A stretch of 64,000 nucleotides of DNA from an uncultured Prevotellaceae bacterium (GTDB lineage Bacteria; Bacteroidota; Bacteroidia; Bacteroidales; Bacteroidaceae), in the NCBI GenBank assembly GCA_900315075.1, contig OMXV01000010.1:1-64000 (forward strand). Direction: 5' to 3'. The position numbers and the translations under genes were made by a program. Shown here one piece after another: positions 15,870-25,301 of the stretch. How positions within the stretch are numbered: the stretch's first letter is position 1; each line of letters begins with the position of its first letter. Under the pieces are notes generated by a model that made no database searches, had not been told where the DNA came from, and saw only the letters and a list, made by a program, of their open reading frames with translations.

Positions 15870-17624
15870 ATGAGAGCTGTTAAGGCATTATTACCCATTT
15901 TTGTGTTATTTGTTATTTTTGCCTGTGTAGGTCAACGTCGTCATGAGCAAGCCCTTCAAAGCGTTAAAGCAATAATTAATGAGTATCCCGACGCTGCCTT
16001 GAGAATGTTGGATTCTATGGAGGTGTATTCGGAAGATTTCTCTGAAAGTACGAGAATGCATTGGCTCATGCTTCTGTTGTCTGCTCAAAACAAATGCTAT
16101 ATTGATTTTCATTCAGATAGTTTACAAAAGATACTTGTGGATTATTTTGATGTGCAGGGTACGCCTAACGAGCGAATGACAGCCCACTATCTGTTAGGCC
16201 GCGCTTATAGCGATATGGGGGAGGCTCCGATGGCCCTTCGATGTTATCAAACTGCCGTAGAGTGTGCTGATACCATGGCAAAGGATTGCGACTATTATAC
16301 GCTTTGCAGTGTTTATGGGCAGATGGCACAGATACTAAACGCGCAGCATCTACCAAAAGAGGCAATAGAGAGTTGGAAGCTCTATAGCTATTTTGCCCAC
16401 AGAGACCATAATACTTTTTCGTATATTAAGGGGAAGGAGTTGCAGATACCCTCGTATTATCAAATGGTCGATACCTCCAGTTGCCTTAGATTGACGGAGG
16501 AATGTCACAAGCTATATACTGCCTATGGCTATCCAGAAGAAGCCGCGTCCGTTTATCCTACCGCAATCCTTATTCTACTCCAAGATGGACAGTGGCCGCG
16601 TGCTCATCGGATGATGATGGAGTATGAAGACAAGTCTGGTCTTTTCGATGACGAGGGAAACATCTCATTGGGTAAAGAAAAATACTATTACTGCAAGGGG
16701 TTGTATTATATGGGTACACATCAGGTGGATTCGGCTGAGTATTTCTTCAGAAAACTGCTTGGTTTCCGGCGTAACAGGAATTATGATGCCTATAAAGGAC
16801 TTCTTGCCGTGTATCAAGAGAGAAGAAATATTGATTCTATCTTGAAGTATTCTACTTTGTGCGAGCAAGCTCTTGACAGTATTCAGGCTGATGATCAGTC
16901 GGATGCAATGATTGCAGCCCATTCGCTATACAATTATAGCCGACAGGAAAAAATTGCCAGCAAGAAAACTTTGGAGGCAAAGCAGACAAAGTGGAGGATG
17001 ATTTTTGTTGTTATTGCTGTATTGCTATTTGCAGCCTTGATTATCAATTTCTTTTACCAAAAATTCAAACGGTTGAGGAAAGCAAAGGAGAAGGAATTAG
17101 GACAAATAAGCACCGATTATATGGTTGCCATCAGTAAATATGAGCAACTAAAACAGGAATTGCAGGAGTTAGCAGTTGATCAGAAACGTGTCGTTGAGAA
17201 CAAACGGGAGGAAATCTCCGTTCTCCGTGTACAAATTGATGGATATAAGAAAAAGTTTGATGAACTTCCAGACCATGATAAGGAGGCCGCGATAATGGGA
17301 AGTGACATCGTCGTGGCATTTCAAAAAATGGCTTCAGTGAAACCTAAATCTCAGGTGCCAACTGTTGGCGACTGGCAGCGTCTTATGGGGATGTTTGCTA
17401 AAAGTATCCCAAAATTCTATGAAGGAATCTTACTGAATGATGACTTGACAAAGCTTGAGAAAGAAATTTGCATGTTGTGCCGGCTGAACTTCTCCAATGG
17501 TCAGATTAGTGTGTTGTTGGACAAGTCAACCCAAAGTGTCACCAATACAAAAAGCAAGGTCAACATTAAATTATTCGGTCAGAAAACAGTAACATCTTTT
17601 AAGAAAAACCTTCAGAGTATGTAG
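15870..17624 (+). CDS. TPR-membrane-HTH protein (paralogue 2), likely one-component regulator
   Basis: The 584-residue protein has a lipobox-like start (LFVIFAC, Cys19). Helical repeats include the motif ERMTAHYLLGRAYSDMGEAP (101-120), almost identical in all three paralogues. A membrane helix lies at about 376-396, then a basic stretch and coiled coil, and a C-terminal FSNGQISVLLDKSTQSVTNT resembling a LuxR-type recognition region. It is divergent from the DUF3244 gene at 15542, with the long TACAC array between them. Gene order therefore mirrors the 56230/58295 pair. It is followed by an Rhs remnant and the IS4 element. The function is inferred from architecture; the fold was not checked. 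Confidence 0.75.
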   Translation: MRAVKALLPIFVLFVIFACVGQRRHEQALQSVKAIINEYPDAALRMLDSMEVYSEDFSESTRMHWLMLLLSAQNKCYIDFHSDSLQKILVDYFDVQGTPNERMTAHYLLGRAYSDMGEAPMALRCYQTAVECADTMAKDCDYYTLCSVYGQMAQILNAQHLPKEAIESWKLYSYFAHRDHNTFSYIKGKELQIPSYYQMVDTSSCLRLTEECHKLYTAYGYPEEAASVYPTAILILLQDGQWPRAHRMMMEYEDKSGLFDDEGNISLGKEKYYYCKGLYYMGTHQVDSAEYFFRKLLGFRRNRNYDAYKGLLAVYQERRNIDSILKYSTLCEQALDSIQADDQSDAMIAAHSLYNYSRQEKIASKKTLEAKQTKWRMIFVVIAVLLFAALIINFFYQKFKRLRKAKEKELGQISTDYMVAISKYEQLKQELQELAVDQKRVVENKREEISVLRVQIDGYKKKFDELPDHDKEAAIMGSDIVVAFQKMASVKPKSQVPTVGDWQRLMGMFAKSIPKFYEGILLNDDLTKLEKEICMLCRLNFSNGQISVLLDKSTQSVTNTKSKVNIKLFGQKTVTSFKKNLQSM

Positions 17625-17670
17625 GGGGGGGTAAGGAATGGCAAACGTATCTTCGAAGTGGTTGTATAAT

Positions 17671-17707
17671 ATCTATATAATTTGTTGGATTACTATTTGA
17701 ATAATTA
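17671..17707 (-). pseudogene. Rhs core remnant, 3' part
   Basis: Read on the minus strand away from the IS, the codons after the target duplication give SNSNPTNYID, which continues the Rhs-core consensus motif (AYNY...NNPxNxxD). It joins exactly, after removal of the IS and one duplication copy, to the part at 19308-19407. Confidence 0.7.
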
Positions 17708-19307
17708 CTAAACTTTCGCAAGTGAATATTCATTCATCAAGCGACTAATTTATACATTTGATATAGCTTATGGAACTTAGGATTCCCATCAATAACCGCA
17801 GAAAGCAGTTCGCTGGCATCGGCAGAGATTATCTCTGCGATTTCCAGAATGGTGTCCAGTATCAGTTCCCATATCCTGTCCGTAACGGAGAGCTCGAGAG
17901 TATTGCCAGTAACATCACGGAAGAGGGCTCCGACGGTCTCATAGGCCTCAAACCGCTTTACCGTACAGAGGATATTGTATTGCATCATCGTCAGCGTGAA
18001 GCTGGCAATCTGTGCAGAGAAGTGTATGCTCTGGCATCTGCCGAAGTCGAGCAGCTGCTTGCAGTCGTGATATGCCACCTCGGTAGTCCATCGCATGGAG
18101 TAGGTGCGATAGGCCTTGAGGAAGCCGAGCGAGAGGTCTGTGGTGAGCTGTCCGTTCCACTGTCCCTTTCTGCCTCGCTTCGAGAGGAACAGGCGCACGG
18201 TGGTTCCAGCAAACTTCACGTCGATGGTGCAGTAGGTGCACTTGGGCGTCCTGTTGTGCTTGGTGAGTCCCTGTTTTTGGAGCTTTGCGACAATCTGGTT
18301 GGCCGTCAGCTCGCCCCACTCGGTGCGGTACTTGGTCTTGCCCATCTTGATCATGCCAAGCAGATGACACTTGATGTGGCGGCTGGTAATCAGGCGAACG
18401 AAATCTGCACAGGTAAACCAACTGTCAACGAGCAGATAGTCGAAGCGGATGCCACGTTTGATGGCGTACTTCACCATCTCGATGGCCTTGTCGGTCTTCT
18501 TCATCGTGTATTCCTTGATGCGCTCCTCAACACTCTGCCCCGTATAGTCTGCGGAGAACCTTTCGCTGCGTTGTTTGTCCGTCAGCCCCTGCTTCCTGTC
18601 GGGATTACGGCCTTCTTCGCCATGAAGCGAGAAGTCGAGGAACAGTTGGCTCATGCCGTCAGTAAGCAGCAGCGTCAGGCACTTGTATCCAAGGATGCTC
18701 TTATGCTGGATATGGGAGAACACCTTGCCGATAAGCTCACTCTTACGACCACTCTTCGGAGCGTCCGTATCATCAATAATCAGGCAGACAGGCTTGTCAT
18801 GCTCAGCCTCTGTGCTGCGATTAATCTTCCTCAGCAGCTGAAGGTTCATCGCATAGAGCAGCTTGCGCCACTTGATATTACCATCATTCATAAAACGATA
18901 GAACATGTCCTTCTCACAACTGAACAGGCGGCTTAATGCTGAGCCCGAGTACCGGTATGCATTCCTGACGACGAAGAATGGAAACAGCATCAGAAGATTC
19001 AGAACCTGCACATTCGTAAACTTGCAGTTCTCCTTCTTCTCTGTCCCTATCTGCTCCGGACGTATGTTTATGCACTCCATCACTCTCATTATCGCATTCA
19101 TTGCACGATTTTTATCATTTTCTGAGAAAAAAACTTCTCAAATCTGAAATAATTGTTGTAACTTTGCTCACGGCTTCTAAGTTTGGACTTTACTGTTTTG
19201 CAGTTGTAAAGTTACTCATTTTCTGTGAGTTATGCAAACTTCGAAGCCTTTTTTATTCCAATTTTATGTTAAATTATGCTGGTGTGACATCACTTGCGAA
19301 AGTTTAG
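17708..19307. mobile_element. Complete IS4-family insertion sequence
   Basis: The element is 1600 bases long with perfect 17-bp terminal inverted repeats, CTAAACTTTCGCAAGTG (17708-17724) and its complement (19291-19307). A 7-bp target duplication ATAATTA lies at 17701-17707 and 19308-19314. It carries one transposase gene and has disrupted an Rhs-core fragment. Confidence 0.92.
17737..19101 (-). CDS. IS4-family DDE transposase
   Basis: The 454-residue frame is intact. The catalytic triad can be seen: D110/D111 (LIIDDTDAP), D226 (YLLVDSWFT) and E341 in the YREK signature Y334-R337-E341-K348 (YSMRWTTEVAYHDCK), with the 2-3-6 spacing of the IS4 family. N-terminal residues before about 100 are probably DNA binding. 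The gene fills the element and starts near its right end. It moves its own element by cut-and-paste and is likely active. Confidence 0.93.
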   Translation of the reverse strand: MNAIMRVMECINIRPEQIGTEKKENCKFTNVQVLNLLMLFPFFVVRNAYRYSGSALSRLFSCEKDMFYRFMNDGNIKWRKLLYAMNLQLLRKINRSTEAEHDKPVCLIIDDTDAPKSGRKSELIGKVFSHIQHKSILGYKCLTLLLTDGMSQLFLDFSLHGEEGRNPDRKQGLTDKQRSERFSADYTGQSVEERIKEYTMKKTDKAIEMVKYAIKRGIRFDYLLVDSWFTCADFVRLITSRHIKCHLLGMIKMGKTKYRTEWGELTANQIVAKLQKQGLTKHNRTPKCTYCTIDVKFAGTTVRLFLSKRGRKGQWNGQLTTDLSLGFLKAYRTYSMRWTTEVAYHDCKQLLDFGRCQSIHFSAQIASFTLTMMQYNILCTVKRFEAYETVGALFRDVTGNTLELSVTDRIWELILDTILEIAEIISADASELLSAVIDGNPKFHKLYQMYKLVA

Positions 19308-19407
19308 ATAATTATATGCTGACATAAATGGGTATTTCTCCGCGAACCTATCCCCCCATACCACACGCTCATCTTCGGGTCATAGTATCTTGCGCCGTAG
19401 TATTTCA
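19308..19407 (-). pseudogene. Rhs core remnant, 5' part
   Basis: On the minus strand the DNA reads KYYGARYYDPKMSVWYG, the diagnostic Rhs-core motif, and then in the next frame DRFAEKYPFMSAYNY. The frame change lies at a G6 run (19352-19357), where one more G would restore it. The remnant begins abruptly at the CACTTTTCGAC dispersed repeat. Rhs proteins are large secreted or surface proteins with toxic C-termini; only this core piece survives. Confidence 0.75.
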
Positions 19408-19678
19408 CTTTTCGACAACGAATTGCACGAATGGACACGAAATAGCAACCTCACGGCTGCTGCTTAGTATTTTTGACATAAGAACATAAGGACATATAAA
19501 TTTTGACAGAAGACTAAGGATAGCCCAGCATATCTCACCTTATAACCTGCAAGTGAAGCGACCACGCCACCAATTGCACGAATCTTCACGAATATAACTC
19601 CTGAACTACTAACAAATCATTTTTATCGGACACTAATAATAAATAATAGAACCCACCTTAAAAAATATTTGTGAAAAG
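19408..19678. other. Intergenic region with dispersed CACGAATTGCACGAA repeats
   Basis: ACGAATTGCACGAATGGACACG (near 19419) and CCAATTGCACGAATCTTCACG (near 19571) echo 11280-11370, including ATATAACTCCTGA. No gene is seen. Confidence 0.6.
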
Positions 19679-19710
19679 TTTGGAGGTTACATATTAATTA
19701 CATAATTTTG
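19679..19710 (+). promoter_or_regulatory. Promoter of gdhA
   Basis: TTTG (19679-19682), a 20-base spacer and TAATTTTG (19703-19710) match the Bacteroidales consensus; the start codon is about 50 bases downstream. Confidence 0.8.
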
Positions 19711-19758
19711 CATTGAAAACATAATTACAACATATATTGTAACCTAAAGTTAATTACT

Positions 19759-21096
19759 ATGAAAGTTGAGAAAATCATGCAAGCACTGGAGCAAAAGCAT
19801 CCAGGCGAGTCGGAGTATCTACAGGCAGTGAGAGAAGTGCTGCTGTCAGTAGAGGAAGTTTACAACCAGCATCCCGAATTTGAGAAAGCCAAGATTATCG
19901 AGCGCATCGTAGAGCCAGAGCGCATCATCACGTTCCGTGTGCCCTGGGTGGACGACAAAGGCGAGGTGCATGTAAACATAGGCTACCGTGTGCAATACAA
20001 CAGTGCTATTGGCCCGTACAAAGGTGGTTTGCGCTTCCACCCGTCAGTCAACCTTTCGATATTGAAGTTCCTCGGTTTTGAGCAGACCTTCAAGAATGCC
20101 CTCACCACACTGCCCATGGGCGGTGGCAAGGGTGGTTCCGACTTCTCTATCCGCGGGCGTTCGGATGCCGAAGTAATGCGCTTCTGCCAGGCATTCATGT
20201 TGGAGCTACATAAAGTGATTGGCCCCGACATGGACGTTCCCGCCGGCGACATCGGCGTGGGCGGCCGTGAGATTGGCTACCTTTTTGGCATGTACAAGAA
20301 ACTCACCCACCAATATCAGGGTGTGCTGACAGGCAAGGGCCTGGAATGGGGTGGTTCGATACTCCGTCCTGAGGCAACAGGATTTGGTGCATTGTATTTC
20401 GTCAACCAAATGCTTCAGACCCATGGTATCGACATCAAGGGAAAGACCGTAGCCATCAGTGGTTTTGGCAACGTGGCATGGGGTGCAGCCAAGAAGGCTA
20501 CCGAACTGGGTGCCAAGGTGGTGACCATCTCTGGCCCCGACGGCTACATCTACGACCCCGCCGGTCTCGACGACGAGAAGATAGCCTATATGCTTGAACT
20601 ACGTGCCAGTGGCAATGATGTCTGCCAGCCCTACGCTGAGGAATTTGAAGGTTCCGAGTTCTTCGAGGGCCGTAAGCCTTGGGAGGTGAAGGTAGATATT
20701 GCACTGCCATGCGCTACACAGAACGAGTTGAATGGTGCCGATGCCGACATGCTGCTCGCCAATAAGACGTTGTGTGTGGCAGAAGTGTCAAACATGGGCT
20801 GTACGGCCGAAGCCGTGGATAAGTTTGTGGCTGCCGGCCAGCTCTTTGCTCCTGGCAAGGCTGTAAATGCCGGTGGTGTGGCTACATCTGGTCTGGAAAT
20901 GACCCAAAACTCCATGCGTATATCCTGGAGTGGTGAGGAAGTTGACCAGAAACTGCATACCATCATGTCGAACATTCACGCACAGTGTGTGAAATACGGC
21001 ACAGAGGCTAACGGCTATATCAACTACGTGAAGGGTGCCAACATCGCCGGCTTCATGAAGGTGGCCAACGCCATGATGGCTCAGGGCATCGTATAG
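19759..21096 (+). CDS. gdhA: NADP-type glutamate dehydrogenase
   Basis: This 445-residue enzyme interconverts 2-oxoglutarate plus ammonium and glutamate, linking nitrogen assimilation to carbon metabolism. Visible family motifs are KGGLRFHPSVN and the glycine loop with the catalytic Lys (PMGGGKGGSDF). Also present are PAGDIGVGGREIGYLFG, the Rossmann GFGNVAWGAA and NAGGVATSGLEMTQNS. The length is that of the small hexameric bacterial class. It is a single gene with a consensus promoter and a strong terminator on its 3' side, so it is a monocistronic unit. Confidence 0.95.
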   Translation: MKVEKIMQALEQKHPGESEYLQAVREVLLSVEEVYNQHPEFEKAKIIERIVEPERIITFRVPWVDDKGEVHVNIGYRVQYNSAIGPYKGGLRFHPSVNLSILKFLGFEQTFKNALTTLPMGGGKGGSDFSIRGRSDAEVMRFCQAFMLELHKVIGPDMDVPAGDIGVGGREIGYLFGMYKKLTHQYQGVLTGKGLEWGGSILRPEATGFGALYFVNQMLQTHGIDIKGKTVAISGFGNVAWGAAKKATELGAKVVTISGPDGYIYDPAGLDDEKIAYMLELRASGNDVCQPYAEEFEGSEFFEGRKPWEVKVDIALPCATQNELNGADADMLLANKTLCVAEVSNMGCTAEAVDKFVAAGQLFAPGKAVNAGGVATSGLEMTQNSMRISWSGEEVDQKLHTIMSNIHAQCVKYGTEANGYINYVKGANIAGFMKVANAMMAQGIV

Positions 21097-21167
21097 TTAT
21101 TAGAGGTAAGTGGTAAGAGGTGAGAGATTACCTTTTCTCCTTCCAATATCACTCTCAACCAACAAAA

Positions 21168-21205
21168 CGGGGCGGATGCGACAATCGCATCCGCCCGTAT
21201 TTTAT
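21168..21205 (+). terminator. Terminator of gdhA
   Basis: A perfect 12-bp stem GGGCGGATGCGA / TCGCATCCGCCC with a CAA loop (21170-21196) is followed by GTATTTTAT. It lies 74 bases after the gdhA stop codon. Confidence 0.8.
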
Positions 21206-21227
21206 AGTAATAATCAACTCAATCTTT

Positions 21228-21254
21228 CGGACATACACGGGGTATGTCCCTACA
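21228..21254. repeat. Palindromic GGACATAC repeat, half copy
   Basis: CGGACATACACGGGGTATGTCCCTAC forms an 8-bp stem (GGACATAC/GTATGTCC) and lies about 11 bases from the stop codon of the 21266 gene. It matches one arm of the full elements at 6174 and 56140. Confidence 0.75.
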
Positions 21255-21265
21255 CTAATGACTCA

Positions 21266-22081
21266 CTATCGGCGTGTATTGATTCTGAATTCAGAAACAT
21301 CCGACATGACAGTTTCTCCCTGGAGGACAGATATACAGAAGGTGGCAACCCCTTCTTTCATCCGTCCAGCTTTCACCATGGCAGTATAGCGAATGCCACG
21401 TCCTGGCTCCAGGCGCTCCACATGGATATTGGGTGAAATATAGATGTTTTTCTTCCCACTACTTTCCACCACAGTGGGTTGCAAGTCAAAAACAGTTGTA
21501 TTAGAGGTGTTGAAGACCTCAAAAATCACCTTGCAAGTCTCCCCAGAGTTGATGGCATTGTCGCGATTATCATCGACAAAACGAGCATTGCGAATCTGCA
21601 ACTGATTGCTGACATTGTAATTGGAAGACAGATACTCGATACTTGAAGCAGAAGGAGACATCGTACGTGCATTAGCAGCAGAATAATTGCCAGTATAGTC
21701 ATTGCCATCAAAGTCATAGAGACGGTCGTCGCCACTGTTTGACGGATCGTAGCCGCTGTCGTAATTGCCATAGTTTCCGTAGTTGTCGTAGGAAGAGTTG
21801 CTGGCAGCCTTACTACGCTGTACTCTCTCGTAATGGTCGTGTACATCACGGCGGTCGGCCTCATCTTTGGCATTACCAATGGCAGCACCTATCACAGCAC
21901 CACCAGCCATACCGATAATCGTACCCACGTCACTTCCACGAGCACCACCTGTGATACCACCGATAGCCGACCCCAAGACAGAGCCAAACTGTCCACCCAC
22001 ATATGCACCTGTGCCTGTATATGTGCCACATCCTGTGAGCAACAGCACCGAGCAGATTGATAATACTATAACCTTTCTCAT
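21266..22081 (-). CDS. Glycine-zipper lipoprotein
   Basis: The 271-residue protein has a lipobox (LLLTGC, Cys18) and a glycine-zipper segment of about 45 residues (GGQFGSVLGSAIGGITGGA, later GMAGGAVIGAAIGN). A Ser/Asn/Tyr/Gly-rich linker of about 80 residues with NYGNYGNYDSGYD follows. The C-terminal domain of about 110 residues is beta-rich (INSGETCKVIFEVFN, RGIRYTAMVKAG). Glycine zippers usually insert in or span the outer membrane, so an envelope structural role is likely. A CARDB- or DUF-type C-terminal fold is possible but not confirmed. A TATTTTTG -7 box lies at 22106-22113 on the same strand. The linker looks low-complexity. Confidence 0.75.
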   Translation of the reverse strand: MRKVIVLSICSVLLLTGCGTYTGTGAYVGGQFGSVLGSAIGGITGGARGSDVGTIIGMAGGAVIGAAIGNAKDEADRRDVHDHYERVQRSKAASNSSYDNYGNYGNYDSGYDPSNSGDDRLYDFDGNDYTGNYSAANARTMSPSASSIEYLSSNYNVSNQLQIRNARFVDDNRDNAINSGETCKVIFEVFNTSNTTVFDLQPTVVESSGKKNIYISPNIHVERLEPGRGIRYTAMVKAGRMKEGVATFCISVLQGETVMSDVSEFRINTRR

Positions 22082-22244
22082 ATTATTTCAAATTAAATAT
22101 CGTTACAAAAATACAAAAAAAAGAAATATCATGGGGCTTATAATGCCATTATTTGCACTATCGATTTTTTATCGGTACAAAATTACTACATAAAATCTTT
22201 CCAGACACTGGAAATTCCCCAAATCGGAATAGGGAAAACCCTAC

Positions 22245-22275
22245 AAAAATTGCCCCCCAATAAATTGGAGGGCAA
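22245..22275 (-). terminator. Terminator of the large ribosomal operon
   Basis: On the minus strand TTGCCCTCC pairs with GGGGGGCAA across an AATTTATT loop, with one G-T pair, followed by TTTTTG. It closes the operon 3' of rplQ, about 20 bases after its stop codon. Confidence 0.85.
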
Positions 22276-22295
22276 TCATATAAGTGGAAAGAGAT

Positions 22296-22784
22296 TTACT
22301 CAGCCTTTTCCTCTGCGGGTGCCTCAGCAGCAGGAGCCTCAGCGGCGGGTGCCTCAGCAGCAGCGGCAGATGACTTACGACTACGGCGTGTACGCTTAGC
22401 AGTCTTGGTCACCTTAGCCATATTCTCGTCGAAGTCAACCAGCTCGATGAAAGCCATCTGAGCAGCGTCACCCTGACGGAGACCTAACTTGATGATACGA
22501 GTATAGCCACCGGGGCGGTCGCCCACTTTCTCAGCCACCGGGCCAAAGAGTTCTTTCAGGGCTTCTTTGTTCTGGAGATAGCTAAACACGACGCGGCGTG
22601 AGTGTGTAGAGTCATCCTTACAACGTGTGATAAGGGGCTCAGCATATTTTTTGAGTGCCTTTGCCTTGGCGAGAGTCGTAGTGATTCTTTTGTGCATAAT
22701 CAGCGAGATAGTCATGTTGGCAAGCATGGCATTGCGGTGATCTGCAGTACGGCTCAAATGATTGAATTTCTTATTATGTCTCAT
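22296..22784 (-). CDS. rplQ: 50S ribosomal protein L17 with repetitive C-terminal tail
   Basis: L17 binds 23S rRNA near the tunnel exit. The family core is residues 1 to about 125 ([20 protein letters not shown], then [20 protein letters not shown]). From about 139 a 24-residue tail of AAEAP repeats and a charged end follows, as in other Bacteroidales; at 162 residues it is longer than typical L17. The tail is coded by a short tandem DNA repeat. It is the last gene of the operon, directly before the terminator, 7 bases after rpoA. Confidence 0.95.
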   Translation of the reverse strand: MRHNKKFNHLSRTADHRNAMLANMTISLIMHKRITTTLAKAKALKKYAEPLITRCKDDSTHSRRVVFSYLQNKEALKELFGPVAEKVGDRPGGYTRIIKLGLRQGDAAQMAFIELVDFDENMAKVTKTAKRTRRSRKSSAAAAEAPAAEAPAAEAPAEEKAE

Positions 22785-22790
22785 TTTTTA

Positions 22791-23780
22791 TTAATTATCA
22801 AGTTGATATTTTGATATGTCGGTACCAAACGACAGATTCAGACCCTCGAGCAAATCATCAAGCTCTGAGAGCGATTTCTTACCGAAGTTGCGGAACTTCA
22901 AGAGGTCGGTCTTGTTGTACTGCACCAGGTCGCCGAGTGTTTCAACATCAGCAGCCTTCAGGCAGTTGAGTGCACGCACGCTGAGGTTCATGTCAACCAG
23001 ACGTGTCTTAAGCAGCTGACGCATGTGTAATACCTCCTCGTCAAACTCCTGGTTGTGATCCGTCTCAGGTGTCTCAAGAGCGATTTTTTCGTCTGAGAAG
23101 AGAGCGAAATGATGAATCAGGATTTTGGCAGCCTCTTTCAGTGCATCTTTCGGGTGAATGGAACCGTCCGTAGTCACTTCGAGAATGAGTTTGTCGTAGT
23201 CGGTTTTCTGTTCGACACGATATGGCTCAACAGCGAATTTGACGTTGCGGATAGGGGTGTAGATAGAATCGATTGGAATGACGAAGACGTCGGTGCAGAA
23301 ATCACGATTCTCATCGGCAGGTACATAGCCCCGGCCTTTGTTAATAGTAATGTCCAACTGCATGGACGCTTTGGCATCTAAATGACAAATCACCAAATCT
23401 GGGTTTAACACTTCAAATCCAGTCAGATACTTGCTGATATCACCAGCCTTGAATTCCGTGGAATTCTCTACGGTGATACTAACTTTCTCGTTCTCGAATT
23501 CTTCTACTAACTGTTTGAATCTCACTTGTTTGAGATTCAAGATAATGTTGGTGACATCCTCCTTGACACCTGGCACTGAAGAAAATTCATGCTCCACGCC
23601 ACCGATTTTGATGGTGTTGATGGCATAACCCTCCAGTGAAGAGAGGAGAATGCGTCGCAATGCGTTGCCTATGGTAACGCCAAAGCCTGGCTCAAGAGGA
23701 CGAAATTCGAACTTGCCGAATTTGTCGTTAGCCTCCAACATTACGACTTTGTCGGGTTTTTGAAATGCTAATATCGCCAT
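22791..23780 (-). CDS. rpoA: RNA polymerase alpha subunit
   Basis: A 329-residue subunit; the alpha dimer nucleates the core enzyme assembly. The N-terminal domain (1 to about 230) has [18 protein letters not shown]. The C-terminal domain (about 255-325) has the DNA-contact helix-hairpin-helix features [20 protein letters not shown] and [15 protein letters not shown]. It lies between rpsD and rplQ, the standard order. The alpha-CTD is intact, so activator contacts of the kind proposed for the TACAC arrays are possible. Confidence 0.97.
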   Translation of the reverse strand: MAILAFQKPDKVVMLEANDKFGKFEFRPLEPGFGVTIGNALRRILLSSLEGYAINTIKIGGVEHEFSSVPGVKEDVTNIILNLKQVRFKQLVEEFENEKVSITVENSTEFKAGDISKYLTGFEVLNPDLVICHLDAKASMQLDITINKGRGYVPADENRDFCTDVFVIPIDSIYTPIRNVKFAVEPYRVEQKTDYDKLILEVTTDGSIHPKDALKEAAKILIHHFALFSDEKIALETPETDHNQEFDEEVLHMRQLLKTRLVDMNLSVRALNCLKAADVETLGDLVQYNKTDLLKFRNFGKKSLSELDDLLEGLNLSFGTDISKYQLDN

Positions 23781-23792
23781 TAATTTAATGAT

Positions 23793-24398
23793 TTATTTAG
23801 AGTACAACTCAACGATTAACTGCACATTGATTTTCTCTGGAATGTCATCGCGCTCGGGCTTGTGCAGGAACTTTCCACTCTTTGTAGTCTCATCCCACTC
23901 AATCCAAGGATATTTGCTGTGGTTGAAACCTGCGAGTGCAGCCTCGATAACTTCCAAAGACTTGGCCTTCTCACGTACGCCGACAACCTGTCCGGGCTTA
24001 ACGGAGTAGGACGGGATATTTACTACCTGACCATCAACCACGATATGCTTGTGGCTGACAAGCTGGCGTGCAGCTGCGCGAGTTGGGGCAATACCCATGC
24101 GGAAGACGACATTGTCGAGTCGGCTCTCCAGATTCTGAAGCAGCACCTCACCGGTGATACCCTCAGCCTTTGCAGCTTTTTCAAACATATTACGGAACTG
24201 GCGCTCGAGCACACCGTATGTGTACTTGGCCTTCTGCTTCTCTGCCAACATGACACCGTACTCAGACTGTTTACGTCTGCGGTTGTTGCCATGCTGTCCA
24301 GGAGGGAAGTTTCTCCTGGACAAAACTTTGTCTGGGCCGAATATCGGTTCTCCGAATCGGCGCGCAATTTTTGATTTCGGTCCTATGTATCTTGCCAT
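23793..24398 (-). CDS. rpsD: 30S ribosomal protein S4
   Basis: The 201-residue protein begins [19 protein letters not shown] and contains an S4 RNA-binding domain ([13 protein letters not shown] to about residue 155). The N-terminal zinc-binding cysteines seen in some S4 proteins are absent. S4 nucleates assembly of the 16S 5' domain. It overlaps no neighbour; spacing to rpsK is 39 bases. Confidence 0.97.
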   Translation of the reverse strand: MARYIGPKSKIARRFGEPIFGPDKVLSRRNFPPGQHGNNRRRKQSEYGVMLAEKQKAKYTYGVLERQFRNMFEKAAKAEGITGEVLLQNLESRLDNVVFRMGIAPTRAAARQLVSHKHIVVDGQVVNIPSYSVKPGQVVGVREKAKSLEVIEAALAGFNHSKYPWIEWDETTKSGKFLHKPERDDIPEKINVQLIVELYSK

Positions 24399-24437
24399 AA
24401 TATAAAATATAAACTTCTTGTATGAATATTTGTTTGA

Positions 24438-24827
24438 TTACACGCGGCGACGCTTTGGAGGACGGCAGCCATTGTGTGGTAATGGTGTAACATCAACGAT
24501 CTCTGTAACCTCGATGCCGGCGCCATGGATAGCGCGGATAGCTGATTCACGTCCGTTACCTGGACCTTTAACATATGCCTTTACCTTGCGCAGACCTAAG
24601 TCGTAGGCAACTTTTGCGCAATCCTCTGCAGCCATCTGAGCTGCGTACGGTGTGTTCTTCTTTGAGCCGCGGAAACCCATCTTTCCTGCCGACGACCATG
24701 AAATAACCTGGCCCTCGCTATTGGCCAAAGACACGATGATATTGTTGAACGAGCTGTGGACATGAAGTTGTCCGAGAGCATCAACCTTAACGTTTCTCTT
24801 CTTCGAAGTGACTGTTTTCTTTGCCAT
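24438..24827 (-). CDS. rpsK: 30S ribosomal protein S11
   Basis: The 129-residue platform protein carries the family blocks [38 protein letters not shown] and the basic end [12 protein letters not shown]. It is followed on the minus strand by rpsD and preceded by rpsM, 21 bases away. Confidence 0.97.
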   Translation of the reverse strand: MAKKTVTSKKRNVKVDALGQLHVHSSFNNIIVSLANSEGQVISWSSAGKMGFRGSKKNTPYAAQMAAEDCAKVAYDLGLRKVKAYVKGPGNGRESAIRAIHGAGIEVTEIVDVTPLPHNGCRPPKRRRV

Positions 24828-24848
24828 AACTGTTTACTTTCTACTTGT

Positions 24849-25229
24849 TTACTTTGTAGCCTTTTTCTTGTTAGCGACAGTCTTCTTCTTTCCCTTGCGG
24901 GTACGGGCATTATTCTTAGTGCTCTGTCCGCGTACTGGAAGACCGTTACGATGTCTGACACCTCTGTAGCAACCAATGTCCATGAGGCGCTTAATGTTCA
25001 TCTGAACTTCAGATCTGAGGTCACCCTCCACTTTGTATTCAGCGCCGATGATTTCACGGATTTTGGCAGCCTGCTCGTCATTCCATTCGTTGACCTTCAG
25101 GTCACGGCTGACGCCCGCCTTGTCCAATATCTTTGCTGAACTACTTCGACCAATACCATAGATGTAGGTCAATGCGATTTCGCCACGCTTGTTCTGGGGC
25201 AAATCTACTCCAACAATTCTTATTGCCAT
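24849..25229 (-). CDS. rpsM: 30S ribosomal protein S13
   Basis: The 126-residue head protein has [39 protein letters not shown] and [20 protein letters not shown], with a lysine-rich tail. It contacts the 50S B1 bridges and P-site tRNA. It lies between rpmJ and rpsK. Confidence 0.97.
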   Translation of the reverse strand: MAIRIVGVDLPQNKRGEIALTYIYGIGRSSSAKILDKAGVSRDLKVNEWNDEQAAKIREIIGAEYKVEGDLRSEVQMNIKRLMDIGCYRGVRHRNGLPVRGQSTKNNARTRKGKKKTVANKKKATK

Positions 25230-25301
25230 TTGTTAACTTAAAAAATGATAGATTAAAATTTGATAAATACGTCATACGGGAATTCACTTCCCCATCCCCA
25301 A

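Noticed and set aside
17770..18936. 388-residue open frame antisense to the IS4 transposase
   Set aside because: The transposase frame with its DDE and YREK motifs explains the coding signal.
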